Assembly: GCF_030867095.1 (NCBI RefSeq)
Contig: NC_081825.1
Location: 43,266,501-43,330,500, forward strand
Reading direction: 5' to 3'
Source of the DNA: Alligator mississippiensis
Lineage: Eukaryota; Chordata; Crocodylia; Alligatoridae
Length of the DNA stretch: 64,000 nucleotides
The notes beneath the pieces were generated by a model. It saw nothing but the letters and a program-made list of their open reading frames with translations. It was not told the origin of the DNA and did not search any database. Made by a program: the position numbers and the translations under genes. Shown piece by piece: positions 46,297-56,119 of this stretch; within the stretch, counting starts at the first letter, position 1; the number at the start of each line of letters is the position of its first letter.

Positions 46297-47200
46297 TGTT
46301 AGCACCACTGTCCACCAGATAGTGCTTACAGATCGTTAAAACATAATTAACCCTTAAATGGAACGTGAAAATATGAATACAGACAATTCAGTGTCCTAAA
46401 ATCGAAGTCTAAGTTTATTAATACAACATATGTTATCTTACCAGTTTATATATACACAGAGAGAAAAACAGTACAATGATCTCATCCAATCCCAGATGTT
46501 ACTTTGCTCAACAGAAAAGATAGCCACTCTGTTCTGGAAAGCAAAGGGTACGTTATAGGCTGGAACAGTCCAGACAGGTGTTGAAGGCTGGATTTATGAG
46601 AGCAACACACTTAACTTTCTTACTGCCCCTTTTTATGCTTTTCTTCAACTTCTTTCCTTTGATAACTCTTTGCTTTTGGATTGGTCTCTCAGAAGGTAGT
46701 ATACTGTCCATATTTTATCCTGTCAGCATAATCATTTGTTCAACAGACCCATCACAAGCACACCACTTAATTTGGCCTTTTTCTGGTGTTCTACTTTGGG
46801 CATTGGCCATTGGTCTCCCTTATCACCTTTCATTAACATATCCAATCATTTCATCCATCTGATTCAGCTGGTTAGTGCCAAGGTCAGTAAATATGAGCTG
46901 GTAACAAAATTATGATTATGTTATAATGTTGTGATAGATGTTGTAATCTCCCAGTGATAGAAAAGGAAAGAAACACCATGCGAGAAAACTCAAGGCCATA
47001 AGCTGCTTGCAAGAGGCAAGGCCAGCTGATATTGCAGACACCAGCAAAATGAAAAGTTCAGATAATAATGAGGCTATACAGCATTTAAGCAATGATTAAA
47101 TAAGGCTGAATATAAATGAAAACTTTGAGGAATACTGTAATTCACCACTCTGTAAACAGGTTTAACATTAAAGAATAAAATATGACAAGCTACCCTAACA
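46297..47200 (-). mobile_element. Probable solo LTR, minus strand, 904 bp
   Basis: On the plus strand it runs from TGTTAGCACC to TACCCTAACA, so the termini are inverted (TGTTAG/CTAACA) and carry TG...CA. Flanking tetramers are CCAT (46293-46296) and CTAT (47201-47204), compatible with one mutation in a 4-bp target duplication. On the minus strand a TATA-like GCATAAAAAGG lies near 46635 and an AATAAAC polyadenylation-type signal near 46410, which gives a sensible U3-R-U5 order. The U3 segment 46625-46800 is related to 7655-7830. No internal genes. Confidence 0.6.
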
Positions 47201-47204
47201 CTAT

Positions 47205-47970
47205 GGCCTCCAATGACTGAGATGCTGCTGGTAGGTAAAGAAGGTTGGGCCATGGCTAGGCCTTGGTTCTTTCAGGGCTGTGCCTGGGTTCATTTGGGAC
47301 CAGGGTTGGGCCAAGCCAGTGTGGGGTTGGGAGTCAAAAGTATTGATACAGTGTATAAATCGAGGTTTAATCTTAAGAGTAAAAAATTGGGCTTCAGAAC
47401 TCAACTTATACACCATGAAATACAGTAACTTATTTTAAGAATGAGAAATATACGAATGAGATTGTATGATGTAGGCTTAGACATCAATGGGGGCAGGGGG
47501 GAATGTCTCTAAATGGACCTAAGTCAGAAAAGGAGACCCAGAATAACCACTCCCCAGTGCCTGAATAACTCATTAAGCCCTAACTCATTCAGTGCCTGCC
47601 TTTTGAACTGCAAGGATTCCAAGGTGCTTAAAGTTAGGCTTAGGATCACCCCAGCATTGAATTCCACCTGCATTCCCCCGTGATCCAGATATAAAATGGA
47701 GTGACACCTAAAGTCCATCTATCTCCTCAAAGAAGACCAATCTCATAGGCACATTAGAAACACATCTATTGAACAGCAACAATACTAAGTTCATATACCC
47801 ACTTCCTAGGAGAATGTCTCAACAACTAGACTTTGTAATATGTGGCTGGCTTTTGTGCAATAGTTAGGGTGCTGTTCTAGGAAGTCAGGGAAACCCAGGT
47901 TTAAAACTTTTGTGTCAGGGGAGGGGTGGGGGTGGAATCCTAGAACACAGGGCATCCAACTACACAGGTT
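47205..47970. other. Interval with no assigned gene; possible SINE-like trace
   Basis: No coding exon recognised. TGCAATAGTTAGGGTGCTGT and GGGAAACCCAGGTTTAAAAC (47857-47907) weakly resemble the tRNA-like SINE layout seen at 27.8, 34.0 and 57.0 kb, but are too eroded to call. Confidence 0.3.
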
Positions 47971-47978
47971 AGTGACTG

Positions 47979-48454
47979 AGTTATGTAGTTGCACAGCCCA
48001 AGCATGGACAGCTGCAACCATAGCATGCTAGCATGCCTATCATGGATGAACAGTAACTTTAGATACCTGAAAATAGTCAGCCAAAATCCACGAGTACTAG
48101 ACCTATCCTCAGAAAAGTGGTTGTGGGTGTATCCCTCTTTTGTCACCATACCAGAGTCATTTATGTATTTTATTTAATGAATACAAATCTACAAAGCCAA
48201 ACAATGGCCTCCTCCGCTACAGAGGAGGCTATTGCTTGGCTTCATGGATTTGCATTTTCTAAATAAAATAAATAAATAAGTGACTGAGGTATGGTGACAA
48301 AAAAGGGATGCACCCACGACAACTTTCTAAGGGTAGGTCTGGTACTCGTGGATTTTGGCTGACTATTTTCAGGTAACTAAAGTTGCTATCCATCCATGAT
48401 GGGCAAGTTTTCATGCTATAGTTGCAGCTGTCCATGCTTTGCAACTACGTAACT
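47979..48454. repeat. 476-bp near-perfect palindrome (foldback element)
   Basis: Two arms of about 235 bp mirror each other across a 7-base loop (CGCTACA) centred at 48216-48217. Matching segments include AGTTATGTAGTTGCA / TGCAAAGTxx..: left AGCATGGACAGCTGCAACCA and right GTTGCAGCTGTCCATGCTTT; left ACCTGAAAATAGTCAGCCAA and right TTGGCTGACTATTTTCAGGT; left CCATGGTA-type GTCACCATACC and right GGTATGGTGAC; left AACAATGGCCTCCTC and right GAGGAGGCTATTGCTT. Overall arm identity is roughly 85-90% by eye. Non-coding. It may be a long-hairpin MITE or a foldback formed by inverted duplication. No target duplication is obvious. Confidence 0.92.
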
Positions 48455-48459
48455 GTGTA

Positions 48460-49010
48460 TAGTTCTTCATGTGCACAGGGCTACACATCCAGTCATAGAA
48501 TTCTTCTGTCCATGTAAATGCCAAAAATGCTCTGCAGATAAAAAATATGGACAGTTAGGTGACCAAAAATACTAGACTATAGGATCCATCATATGTCTTT
48601 GGTCTCAAAAAGGGACATTCTGCTTTGTCCCCAATTTTGGCATGATCATCTGTCTCCAATTTCTGGTTGCAGTTGAGCATGTTGGGGGTGGAGCACCAGA
48701 GAGCAGAAGTGGGGTGGAGGGAGGGTAAAAAAGTCCCATTCCTACCAGGACAGTTTTATCTTAAGCATCCATCTCTAACATATGTCTCCCACTGAAAATT
48801 GAATAAAGGGGTTCATTTAACCAAAATGTTGGGACGCACAAGATAAGTGTTTAAAATGGGGCATATAGATACCCTAATAAAAGGCTGTCTTTAATGTGCA
48901 CCCAGTACTCAAGCGTCTTAGCTCCTGAAAGGATTGGGAATCTCTATGCTTAATATTTCCTACTGGCTAGCTCTAAGTGGGTCACTAATCATCTGCACTC
49001 TCTTAATTGT
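48460..49010. other. Interval with no assigned feature
   Basis: No coding exon or named repeat recognised. Confidence 0.35.
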
Positions 49011-49019
49011 CCTTCAGAG

Positions 49020-49131
49020 CAGCATTCCCTCTAAACTGCGTGGTATGTGCAGCCATGCTGGCATGCTCATGCCATGCTGCCAGGTGTGGCCTGCATGGCC
49101 GTGCACACCATGCAGCTTAGAGGCAATGCTG
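49020..49131. mobile_element. 112-bp hAT MITE with perfect 8-bp target duplication
   Basis: Ends are CAGCATTCCCTCTAAACTGC and GCAGCTTAGAGGCAATGCTG, inverted repeats of about 24 bp with four mismatches, starting CAG and ending CTG. Flanking octamers are identical: CTTCAGAG at 49012-49019 and 49132-49139. An 8-bp duplication with CAG/CTG ends is a hAT hallmark. The interior is a short GC-rich, CATG-rich sequence with no ORF. Confidence 0.92.
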
Positions 49132-49139
49132 CTTCAGAG

Positions 49140-50985
49140 GTATCTAACCTCCAAAGGGGGTGGCAGGGCCCAGTTTGTTATTGGAAGGTTCAATGCCTAA
49201 CATGTTTTTTTAAAGAACAAAAATACAAAAATATGAAATGAAAAGGGGGAAAAAAAGTTTCAGGTTGATCAAAACATTTCCTTTTGAAAGAAGTAAGCAT
49301 CTCTGTTCTGATTTTGTTCTTTCTTAAATGACACACATACATCAGGCAAAAAGTCAGATTGAACAGACTTATCAAAACATTCCATTTTGAATTATGTTGG
49401 TTCAGCATTATCCAAATGCTTTATATCTTTTTTCTTATTCTTTTGGTTTCATTTGGTTTGGTTGGGTTTTTTTCCCTACCCCCACGCTTTCTTCAAGCAA
49501 AATGCCACTGCAATTGAACTGTTTTTATAAATGCTCTAATTTTGGTGAAAGTGATATTTTGAATTTAAGTACAGTTTTCACAAAATAATCCTGAAACAGA
49601 AAACTTGAGTAACATCACTCTCCTACAGTGCTAGAAAAAAAAAAGTATGCATTTGCCTGGCCTTCTCCAGCTTCAAGTTGAAATATACAGTTCCCACAAC
49701 AGGAAAGAGAATTTGCATGAGACAAAGTAGAAAGTTGACTAGGAAGGATATCTGGATAAATTTGATTAACTTCATCTTATTAAGATAAACTATGCTTATG
49801 AAGATTCTTAAACATTCAGCCTCTTCTCAGGTGGATCCAACGTCCAGCAAGGTATCGACAGTCATAACACTAAGAACAGACCTGAGATGGCAGAACTTTC
49901 TCTAGGACAAAGGAACCACACTGCATTCACATGAGAGAATGTGTTTATCTCTGTCTGTTGGCTACAGTTCTTGGGCTGAGGACATCTACTAGTTTGCTAC
50001 CGGAAAAGAGAGGGAACTGCTTCAGGCACAGAGTTGTTCAGCTAGACCTCTGCTAAGCACTGCTAATCTAGTTCTTCCTTGGTTTTTTTTCATCATTTTT
50101 TTCAGCATTGTGTAAATCCAGTCGATACTTAAATTAAGTCTTCAGATATCAGAATTTTACATTATTATTGTTTTAAATGCAGATGCTATATCATTATTAT
50201 TTTACCTCTCTTTAGATAAAATTATTTCCATTATAAATATTAAATATCTGCTTAAAGTATCCTATAGTGTTTATTCTTTTTCCAAGACTATAAAATAGGT
50301 ACACCACCAAATTTTTTCTGTATCAAAAGTTCAGGTTTCTTTAACTATTTCTTCCTTCCTTGGAAAGGGAAATGTCTGTTCTGGCATCTTTGCCTTCCAG
50401 TCTTTTATAAAACTCTGGCAAATGTATCAAAATTTGTTTCAGCAATATATTCTTTTGTGTTTGATAAATTACCCTTGCCATCTCTTAAGGGTTGTCTGGT
50501 TCTCTAACCCCATGCTTCTAACAGAATGTGGTTAGAAAGTGTCCTATTATATTTCAAAACTTCTTTGGTATTTATTTGACTATATAGCTTTCTTATAATT
50601 TTTTTACAGCATTGTAGCATGGTTCTGAGAAATGTCTAACTTCTCTATCTGATATTTTACACTCTGTTTGTATAGCGTAGTGGTATTTCTTGCCAGGGAT
50701 TAGATTTTGCATTTCACACAGCCACATTGACCTTTATTGTTGTCACCAAATTTATTGCAAAATATCATATATATATATCTATTTTCCCATATGGAATTAT
50801 CTTTTAAATTTTTTCTTTGTAATTTTTTACTATAATGCTTTACCCCCACTGGACATAATGCATATACACTTACACATACTCACATAAATATATACTCATA
50901 TAAATATATTAAAAAGTATGTGCATATATACACATTCAGTATGAGTATACATAGACATGTATACCCTCCCACATTATTTACACAC
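49140..50985. other. AT-rich interval with no assigned feature
   Basis: No coding exon or named repeat recognised. Short simple TA/CATA tracts lie near 50,770 and 50,870-50,960, and a GGAT-rich tract at 50,992-51,014. Confidence 0.35.
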
Positions 50986-51024
50986 ACAGGATAGATGGAT
51001 GAATGGATGGATGGTAGTGTAAGA

Positions 51025-51255
51025 ATGATGCTATAGCCATGATGGTCCAGAAACTGAGTAAGAGGCAAGGATTTCTTAGTGATATCTTTTATTGGGCCAA
51101 CTATGTCGTTTGAATAAAGTTTAACAAGCTTTCAAATAGAAGACATTCTTCATCAGGTAGCCATTGTCTTGCTTTCAAAAGCTTGATTAACTTTATCCCA
51201 ACTACATGGTTGGTACAATAAAAGATTTCACCCTAAGAAATCCTTGCCTCTCACA
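51025..51255. mobile_element. Inverted pair of Penelope-like element 3' ends
   Basis: AGAGGCAAGGATTTCTTA at 51061-51078 is the exact reverse complement of TAAGAAATCCTTGCCTCT at 51234-51251. The similarity continues inward through ATATCTTTTATTGGGCCAAC, AATAAAGTTTAACAAGCTTT versus AAAGCTTGATTAACTTTATC and TGGTACAATAAAAGATTTCA. On the minus strand the left arm reads CCTGATGAAGAATGTCTTC, then AAAGCTTGTTAAACTTTATT, which parallels the PLE tail at 45775-45870 (CCTGAAAAAGGGTCTTTGCA, AAAGCTTGCAAAG). Left flank ATAGCCATGATGGTCCAG matches the PLE terminal 'GACCAxxATGGCTA' sequence in reverse. Confidence 0.78.
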
Positions 51256-51563
51256 TATGTTTATGTGCATGTACACACATATACATAGACACACATTTAT
51301 ATGAGTGTCTATGTATATTAAGATATGAGCAATATACAAATTTGGTATTACTTTTCTATATAGGATTCCCCTATCTAGATTATAATTTATAGTAATGAAG
51401 GCACAAACTGCCTTCATTTCTGCCACAAAATGGCAAAACATCTTATTATTAGTCAAGTACAAGTCCTTTTTGACAATATGAGTAGATATACAGCAAATGA
51501 GAAAGTTTAGAATAGTAATATTTTTATTATACTCTTTTAGAAGCAATATTTCCTTTCCCTCTT

Positions 51564-51578
51564 CCCCCCCCCCCCCCC
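51564..51578. repeat. Poly(C) run of 15
   Basis: A homopolymer of 15 C bases in AT-rich surroundings. Length should be treated with caution as a sequencing-sensitive tract. Confidence 0.9.
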
Positions 51579-51688
51579 TTTTTGGAATTGAGCTTTTGGA
51601 CCTAATTTGTGGCTTGGGGGTGATCATCTATTCAGCACTGTCAAGGGAAATAGTCAAATATTATTTTTTTAAATACTTTCAGTTTGGA

Positions 51689-51805
51689 CAAACATCTGGC
51701 CGGGGTCATTTGACCCCTGTACTATTTCCTGCCACGGCAGGGGGTCGGACTAGATGATCTCCTCAGGTCCCTTCTGACACTACCAACTATGAAACTATGA
51801 TATAT
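51689..51805 (+). mobile_element. CR1 LINE 3' end, short copy
   Basis: GGCCGGGGTCATTTGACCCC, CCTGCCACGGCAGGGGGTCG, GACTAGATGATCTCCTCAGG and TCCCTTCTGACACTACCAAC are the CR1 ORF2 terminus and 3' UTR, ending in the ACTATGAAACTATGA tail. It is close to the 15.6 kb copy in sequence, so it belongs to a relatively young subfamily, strongly 5'-truncated. Confidence 0.9.
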
Positions 51806-51846
51806 TTGTAATTTTGCTCTCAGAAATCATATATGTCATATATTCT

Positions 51847-53039
51847 TGTGGCGGAGCACAGGGTGCTCCTGCCACTTTAAGGGCCTGGAGCTGGCAGCCT
51901 CCAGGTGCCTGATTGCAGCAGCCATTTTGAGGCTTATATAAATCAGGCAGTTTGGCTGCAGGAGGTCAGTCAGCAACATCGCCTGGCTGTAGGGCTGCTG
52001 TGTACGACCCGGAGGCTTGGGTGAAGCTGTAGGGGTTGGAGGAGGCCTCAATCATAGGTACCTCATAGGTGCCTCATAGGGACCCCATAGGGGTGGGGTG
52101 CCCCAGCGCCAGTGAGGGCGCATCATTCTCATAGCACCAGTGAAGGCGCAGCTTGCACGCCAGTGCGGGAGCAACTGGTGGCGAGGAGCGCGACCAGTGG
52201 GTTGTGGGCGCAACCAGTAGGTTGCAGACGGGGGACATAGACCCCAGATCGCGTGCGGGGTACATAGACCCCAGCCCCAGAGCAAGGGGCGATATCATTG
52301 AGAAGCCCCAGAGTGGGCATGACGAGCTCCAGAAAGAGGCACTGCTAGGAAGCCCTAGCATAGACGTGGCGAGCCCCAGGAAGGGGGAGTGCACTTTTGA
52401 GAAGCCCAAGGTGGGCACGGCGAGCCCTGAAGAGGGGGGAGCGCCATATCAAGAAGCCCGAGACAGGCGTTGCGAGCCCAGCCATAGGCTAGTGCGGCAA
52501 CACCCCTCAGACAGAGGCAAGGTGCTGCGGTTGTCCCTGAGGAGAAGCGATAGCAGTGCGACGAGCCAGGATCAGAGAGGGTACCCGTGTGGTTGGCCTG
52601 AAGGACCGGAGGCCTGCTAGAGGGTCCGTGAGTGGGAACACACTTTCAGAGAAGGCCCAGAGTGGGCTTGATGAGAGTCCCAGTGAGAGGCTGGGTACTA
52701 GAGAGAGCCCAGAGTGGGCTAGACTATAGAGGAGGCCCGGGAAGCGGGCGTGCAGACATACCAATGTCTATTACATCTGCAAGGCTTGGGCTGCGGTATT
52801 AGGGGAGGTCGGAGCCGCAGAGTGCCCCTTGGCATCGGGGCAGTACAAAGGGCAGCCTCCCGCTTAATTGACATCAACATATGGATCAATTATCATCAAA
52901 GGCGTGGTGGGCGAGATAAGCGGGCGGTTGCCCAGAGACAGGTGGGCGGGCCACGAAGAGCTCAGCCCTGAGTAGGCCCGCTGTCACAGAGACAGGCGGG
53001 CGGGCCACAGAGTTTGGCCCTGGGAGGCCCCCTGTCACA
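51847..53039 (+). mobile_element. Solo LTR, 1,193 bp, with internal tandem repeats
   Basis: Begins TGTGGCGGAGCACAGG and ends GGCCCCCTGTCACA (TG...CA with TGTG/CACA termini). It is flanked by a perfect 5-bp duplication ATTCT (51842-51846 and 53040-53044). A TATA box (GGCTTATATAAATCAGGC) lies at 51932-51949, followed by a GC-rich region, which fixes a plus orientation. The 155-codon frame at 52153-52620 lies wholly inside the LTR and is compositional. No internal gag/pol or second LTR is present, so this is a solo LTR left by recombination. The retroelement class (ERV or Gypsy-like) cannot be told from the LTR alone. Confidence 0.85.
52299..52740 (+). repeat. ~50-bp tandem repeat inside the 51.8-kb LTR
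   Basis: Units share a core 'GAGAAGCCCxxxGTGGGCxxGGCGAGC': GAGAAGCCCCAGAGTGGGCA (52299), AGGAAGCCCTAGCATAGACG (about 52349), GAGAAGCCCAAGGTGGGCAC (about 52400) and AAGAAGCCCGAGACAGGCGT (about 52453). Related blocks follow at about 52651 (AGAAGGCCCAGAGTGGGCTT) and 52703 (GAGAGCCCAGAGTGGGCTAG). A separate duplication (GAGACAGG.GGGCGGGCCAC) lies at 52935-53012. Confidence 0.78.
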
Positions 53040-53239
53040 ATTCTCAATTAAACATTAGATGCTTTCTGGATTCTGTGGCATAGAAGAAAGCGGTACATGT
53101 CATTGAAATTGTTCAAATCATTCCCTTGTATATATATCATTCATCCCTTGTATATAGATTAATAATTCACCTGAGTTATGAAAACTGACCAATTTTTCCA
53201 ACTCTTTAGAAAGTCTCCTTTCTGACTCATGACAATATT

Positions 53240-53345
53240 TGCTTTTCATGAAGCATGTTGTGATTACTCAGATTCTTCAGTAGTCTTTTGTGAAGGATTC
53301 TGTCAAAGCCTTTGTAAAATCTAAAATAAATCATGTCAACTAATT
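53240..53345 (-). pseudogene. LINE RT fragment (catalytic block A), minus strand
   Basis: On the minus strand, bases 53341-53283 translate as VDMIYFRFYKGFDRILHKRL, matching the CR1/L2-type RT block 'VDVIYLDFxKAFDxVxH'. The catalytic aspartate is replaced (LDF to FRF), so it is dead. Only this block is recognisable; flanking sequence is too eroded to classify further. Confidence 0.65.
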
Positions 53346-53349
53346 ATTG

Positions 53350-54238
53350 TCCACAATGAAAAGACAGATTTCTTTAAGGGAGGTGGAGGCATATAGATTA
53401 CATGCCTATAGGCTGGCTAAAGTTATAGGCACAACTCATAAAATGGCATAAGTCTCTTTCAGACTTACTTGTTAGATTTTTTTTTTAAGTTCTTGGGTTT
53501 TACAACACTGATTATTGTTATCTTTATCTTGCCTAGTATACAGCTTCCAAAGTTGATGTCCAGCCCCCCTCTCAAACACATGAGAATAGTGTGGTGACCA
53601 CAAATGGGATACAGAGAAACATTATTTTGAACAAGCATCTGTCTCAGGTTGCCAGTTGAAAATACTGAGTCCAGGGCTATGTCCTCAGTCCTGACTTTTA
53701 CTGCAGCTTAAGGATTTTTTTTCCAATTTGGGACTGATGGTCTTTGCACAATCTCCTGGAGCTTTATTTCACAGACTGGGAAGAGGACAGTCCTTTTGAA
53801 ATAGAGCTGGTCACTTTTAACCCTTATAGACTGAATTCCTGAGGGGATTTGAGCCTCCTAAAAAAGTCTGTAGACCTACAGGATCACCCACAATGGCCAT
53901 GTGGGAGTGAGAAGAGTGGGAGAAGGAAGAGGTAGGGGGAGTTCTCATACCTTACAATTGAAACTGAAACAGGTTTCATGCCAGAAATTCAGCATCTGAA
54001 TAAGCATGATGCTATAGTTCACTGGTTAAGGCAACAACCTGTGAAAGAGGAGACCTTGACTGTCTGTGTCTGTCTATATGCCACAGAAAACTTTTCTCTG
54101 CTTCTGACTCCCTGCTCCCTTTTCACACTGCCTGTCACCTTTCATTTTCAAAAGTAAAGCATTCATCTTTGTTAACACTAAACTTTCCTTTAAGGCCAAC
54201 AATTATTTTGCCATCCAGTGGCTTTTGATCATGATGTT
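53350..54238. other. Interval with no assigned gene; weak SINE-like trace at 54.0 kb
   Basis: No coding exon recognised. GCTATAGTTCACTGGTTAAG at about 54012 resembles an A-box region of the tRNA-like SINEs in this window, with GAGGAGACCTTGACTG following, but no B box is intact. Confidence 0.3.
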
Positions 54239-54243
54239 GAAAT

Positions 54244-54978
54244 TGTCACAACCAAATTAAGTACTGCCCATGCCACAAGCAAGAAATATATTAATCAAAA
54301 CAGTTTTAGTCTATACAAGGTAACTAAGGGTTAACTAACAAGATGAAAATAACAGGTTTTTTTTTTCTGCGCATGTCAAAAAGAAATTTATTACTGCGCC
54401 ACTAACAGAGATAAAAACTTTTGCCTTCTTTGCTTTATATAAATCATTGTAAGTGGTCGGAATGACAGGGGAGTGTCCGGGAGTGTTCCTAAGATAACAC
54501 CCTAGCGAAGACCACTATACAATTGGCGATTCTAGTTAAATTTATGACGTGGCGAAAAACAATTGGCTAATATACAAATAAAACCCATCTTCACTTCCGT
54601 GAAGAAGGGGGGACCTCCGTACGAACCTTGGAGACCTCTGATCACACGTATCAGAGTAACTGACAACTTGATCACTTGCCAGTGCCCCCCTCGCGTCTCG
54701 AACCAATCTTAAGATATAAATCACCGACCTGCCAGCCCGATTTTTTCTCCGTTTATCTGCCCGACGAAAGACTTTCATGCAGACCGACCTTCGAACCTTA
54801 AGCTGTAACTAATCAAATATCTCTGACCTCCGTCTTTCACCACCTTAACGGCGTGAGTAAATAATCTTGCTTTGCAACCGATAAGCGTCTGTGCCTAATT
54901 CCACTCCAAGCATCATAAGTACCCGGCTGACAGCCTTCAAAGGTCTCGTACCCTTCACTGCAGTGCATGGCAGTGACA
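54244..54978 (+). mobile_element. Solo LTR, 735 bp, ends and 5-bp duplication intact
   Basis: Starts TGTCACAACC and ends GGCAGTGACA, so the termini are exact inverted repeats (TGTCAC/GTGACA). It is flanked by a perfect 5-bp duplication GAAAT (54239-54243, 54979-54983). A TATA-like AAGATATAAATCACC lies at about 54711 and a polyadenylation-type GAGTAAATAATC at 54855, giving U3-R-U5 on the plus strand. CpG density is clearly higher than in the AT-rich surroundings, which suggests a younger insertion that has not yet lost CpGs. There are no internal genes; the small frames here are chance. The endogenous retrovirus class is not assignable from the LTR alone. Confidence 0.92.
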
Positions 54979-54983
54979 GAAAT

Positions 54984-55368
54984 GTCCTGTGTATCTATGC
55001 TTACTGTCGCCTCTCAATGACCTTTTTTGTAAATTGCTATATCTCTATCCATGTTTCCTTTTTGTTTCTCCCTATGGACATTATGTTAATTTTTTTACTA
55101 TTTCATTTATTTTCTCTTTCTTTATACCGTCAGGATAATAGTAGTGAATGATCTAGCTACAAATGGTCTTGGTTTTACTGTATTAGTAAATACTTACTTC
55201 ATTTTTACTGACTTCTGTCTAGGCTGTCTCCTTATAGACAATCTACCCCATTCACTTGTCCACTAGTTGAAATAAAATGACCAAGTAATCAGCTTTATGG
55301 CTTATTTAGTCTTCAGTACTTTAATATTAAATCTGACAAATATTATGTGCTAAGCTATGTTATGAGGT
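54984..55368. other. AT-rich interval with no assigned feature
   Basis: No coding exon or named repeat recognised. Confidence 0.35.
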
Positions 55369-55369
55369 T

Positions 55370-55545
55370 CAGGTATATTCGACTGATATTGTGTTCACTG
55401 ACCTGTCAAAGCTTTTGATTTGGTTAATTGCTTGAGAAATTAAGAATCTAGGGTGTTGTGATCAAGTGGTAAATTGGTTTTCTGGTTATTTAATTTTCAG
55501 CAAACAGATGGTGAAACTTCAAAGTACCTTATCACAGCCTCATAA
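55370..55545 (+). pseudogene. Ancient LINE RT fragment (L2/CR1-like)
   Basis: The frame near 55389 reads DIVFTDLSK, then loses frame at the 'AFD' position. The next frame continues LRILGCCDQVVNWFSGYLIF and SKQMVKLQS (about 55440-55525). This matches the RT layout 'DxVFxDLSKAFDxVxH..LL.KL...G......W..SYL..R.Q.V'. Short and highly eroded; the exact clade is uncertain. Confidence 0.55.
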
Positions 55546-55636
55546 GATGACTTTTCAGGGTCCTTTTTTTTTTTTTTACCATAGCCTCTCTCATTCAGTA
55601 GTTCTGTAAATAACCTGCTATAGGTTGCAACACACA

Positions 55637-56113
55637 GAGCACATCTGCACATGATATTAAGGTGCCTGAAGAAACTCTGGTATAGTTTGTGCTGGAGTGT
55701 ATTGCCTCTAGGCACAGCATCTTTATGTGTGCTCAGGACCATAGCACATTGAGCTGGGTCAAAGAAGCCCCAGCTGTAGAGAGCTGGGGGGTCAGCCTGC
55801 CAGCCAGGAGCTGCTCCGACCCAGCTCAGACTGTTGCAGAGGGGCTGGCTGGGGCTCCAGTGTGGGGCTAGCTGGTAGGCAGCCCCCACACTGACACACC
55901 CTCATGCCCCAGCTGGCCCCATCAGTGTCTACACAAGCATTGCAGTGCAATAAATAATGCTGCCACAGGATAGTACTTGCATTTACAGCTACTAACCTGT
56001 GGCGGTGTTTATTAGTTTCCTGCAGCCTGATACGGCTACATGTGTAGATGCTGAGACTTTACTGTGGAGCTAATTAGGCAACTCTGCAGTAAACATCTCA
56101 TGTAGATGTGCTC
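55637..56113. mobile_element. TIR element (MITE-like), about 477 bp
   Basis: GAGCACATCTGCACATGA at the left is mirrored by TCTCATGTAGATGTGCTC at the right, about 14 of 18 matching. The interior contains a GC-rich block (55760-55920) and further CTACA..TGTGTAGATGC motifs. The terminal motif is shared with the 43460-43710 element. No coding capacity; target duplication not resolved. Confidence 0.6.
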
Positions 56114-56119
56114 ACTGAC

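Noticed and set aside
51202..51627. 141-codon minus-strand open frame
   Set aside because: Spans the right arm of the inverted PLE pair, a simple-repeat-rich stretch and a poly(C) run. Low-complexity translation, no domain.
52153..52620. 155-codon plus-strand open frame
   Set aside because: It lies wholly inside the 51847-53039 LTR, follows the ~50-bp tandem repeat and has no domain. The opening is explained by GC-rich composition.
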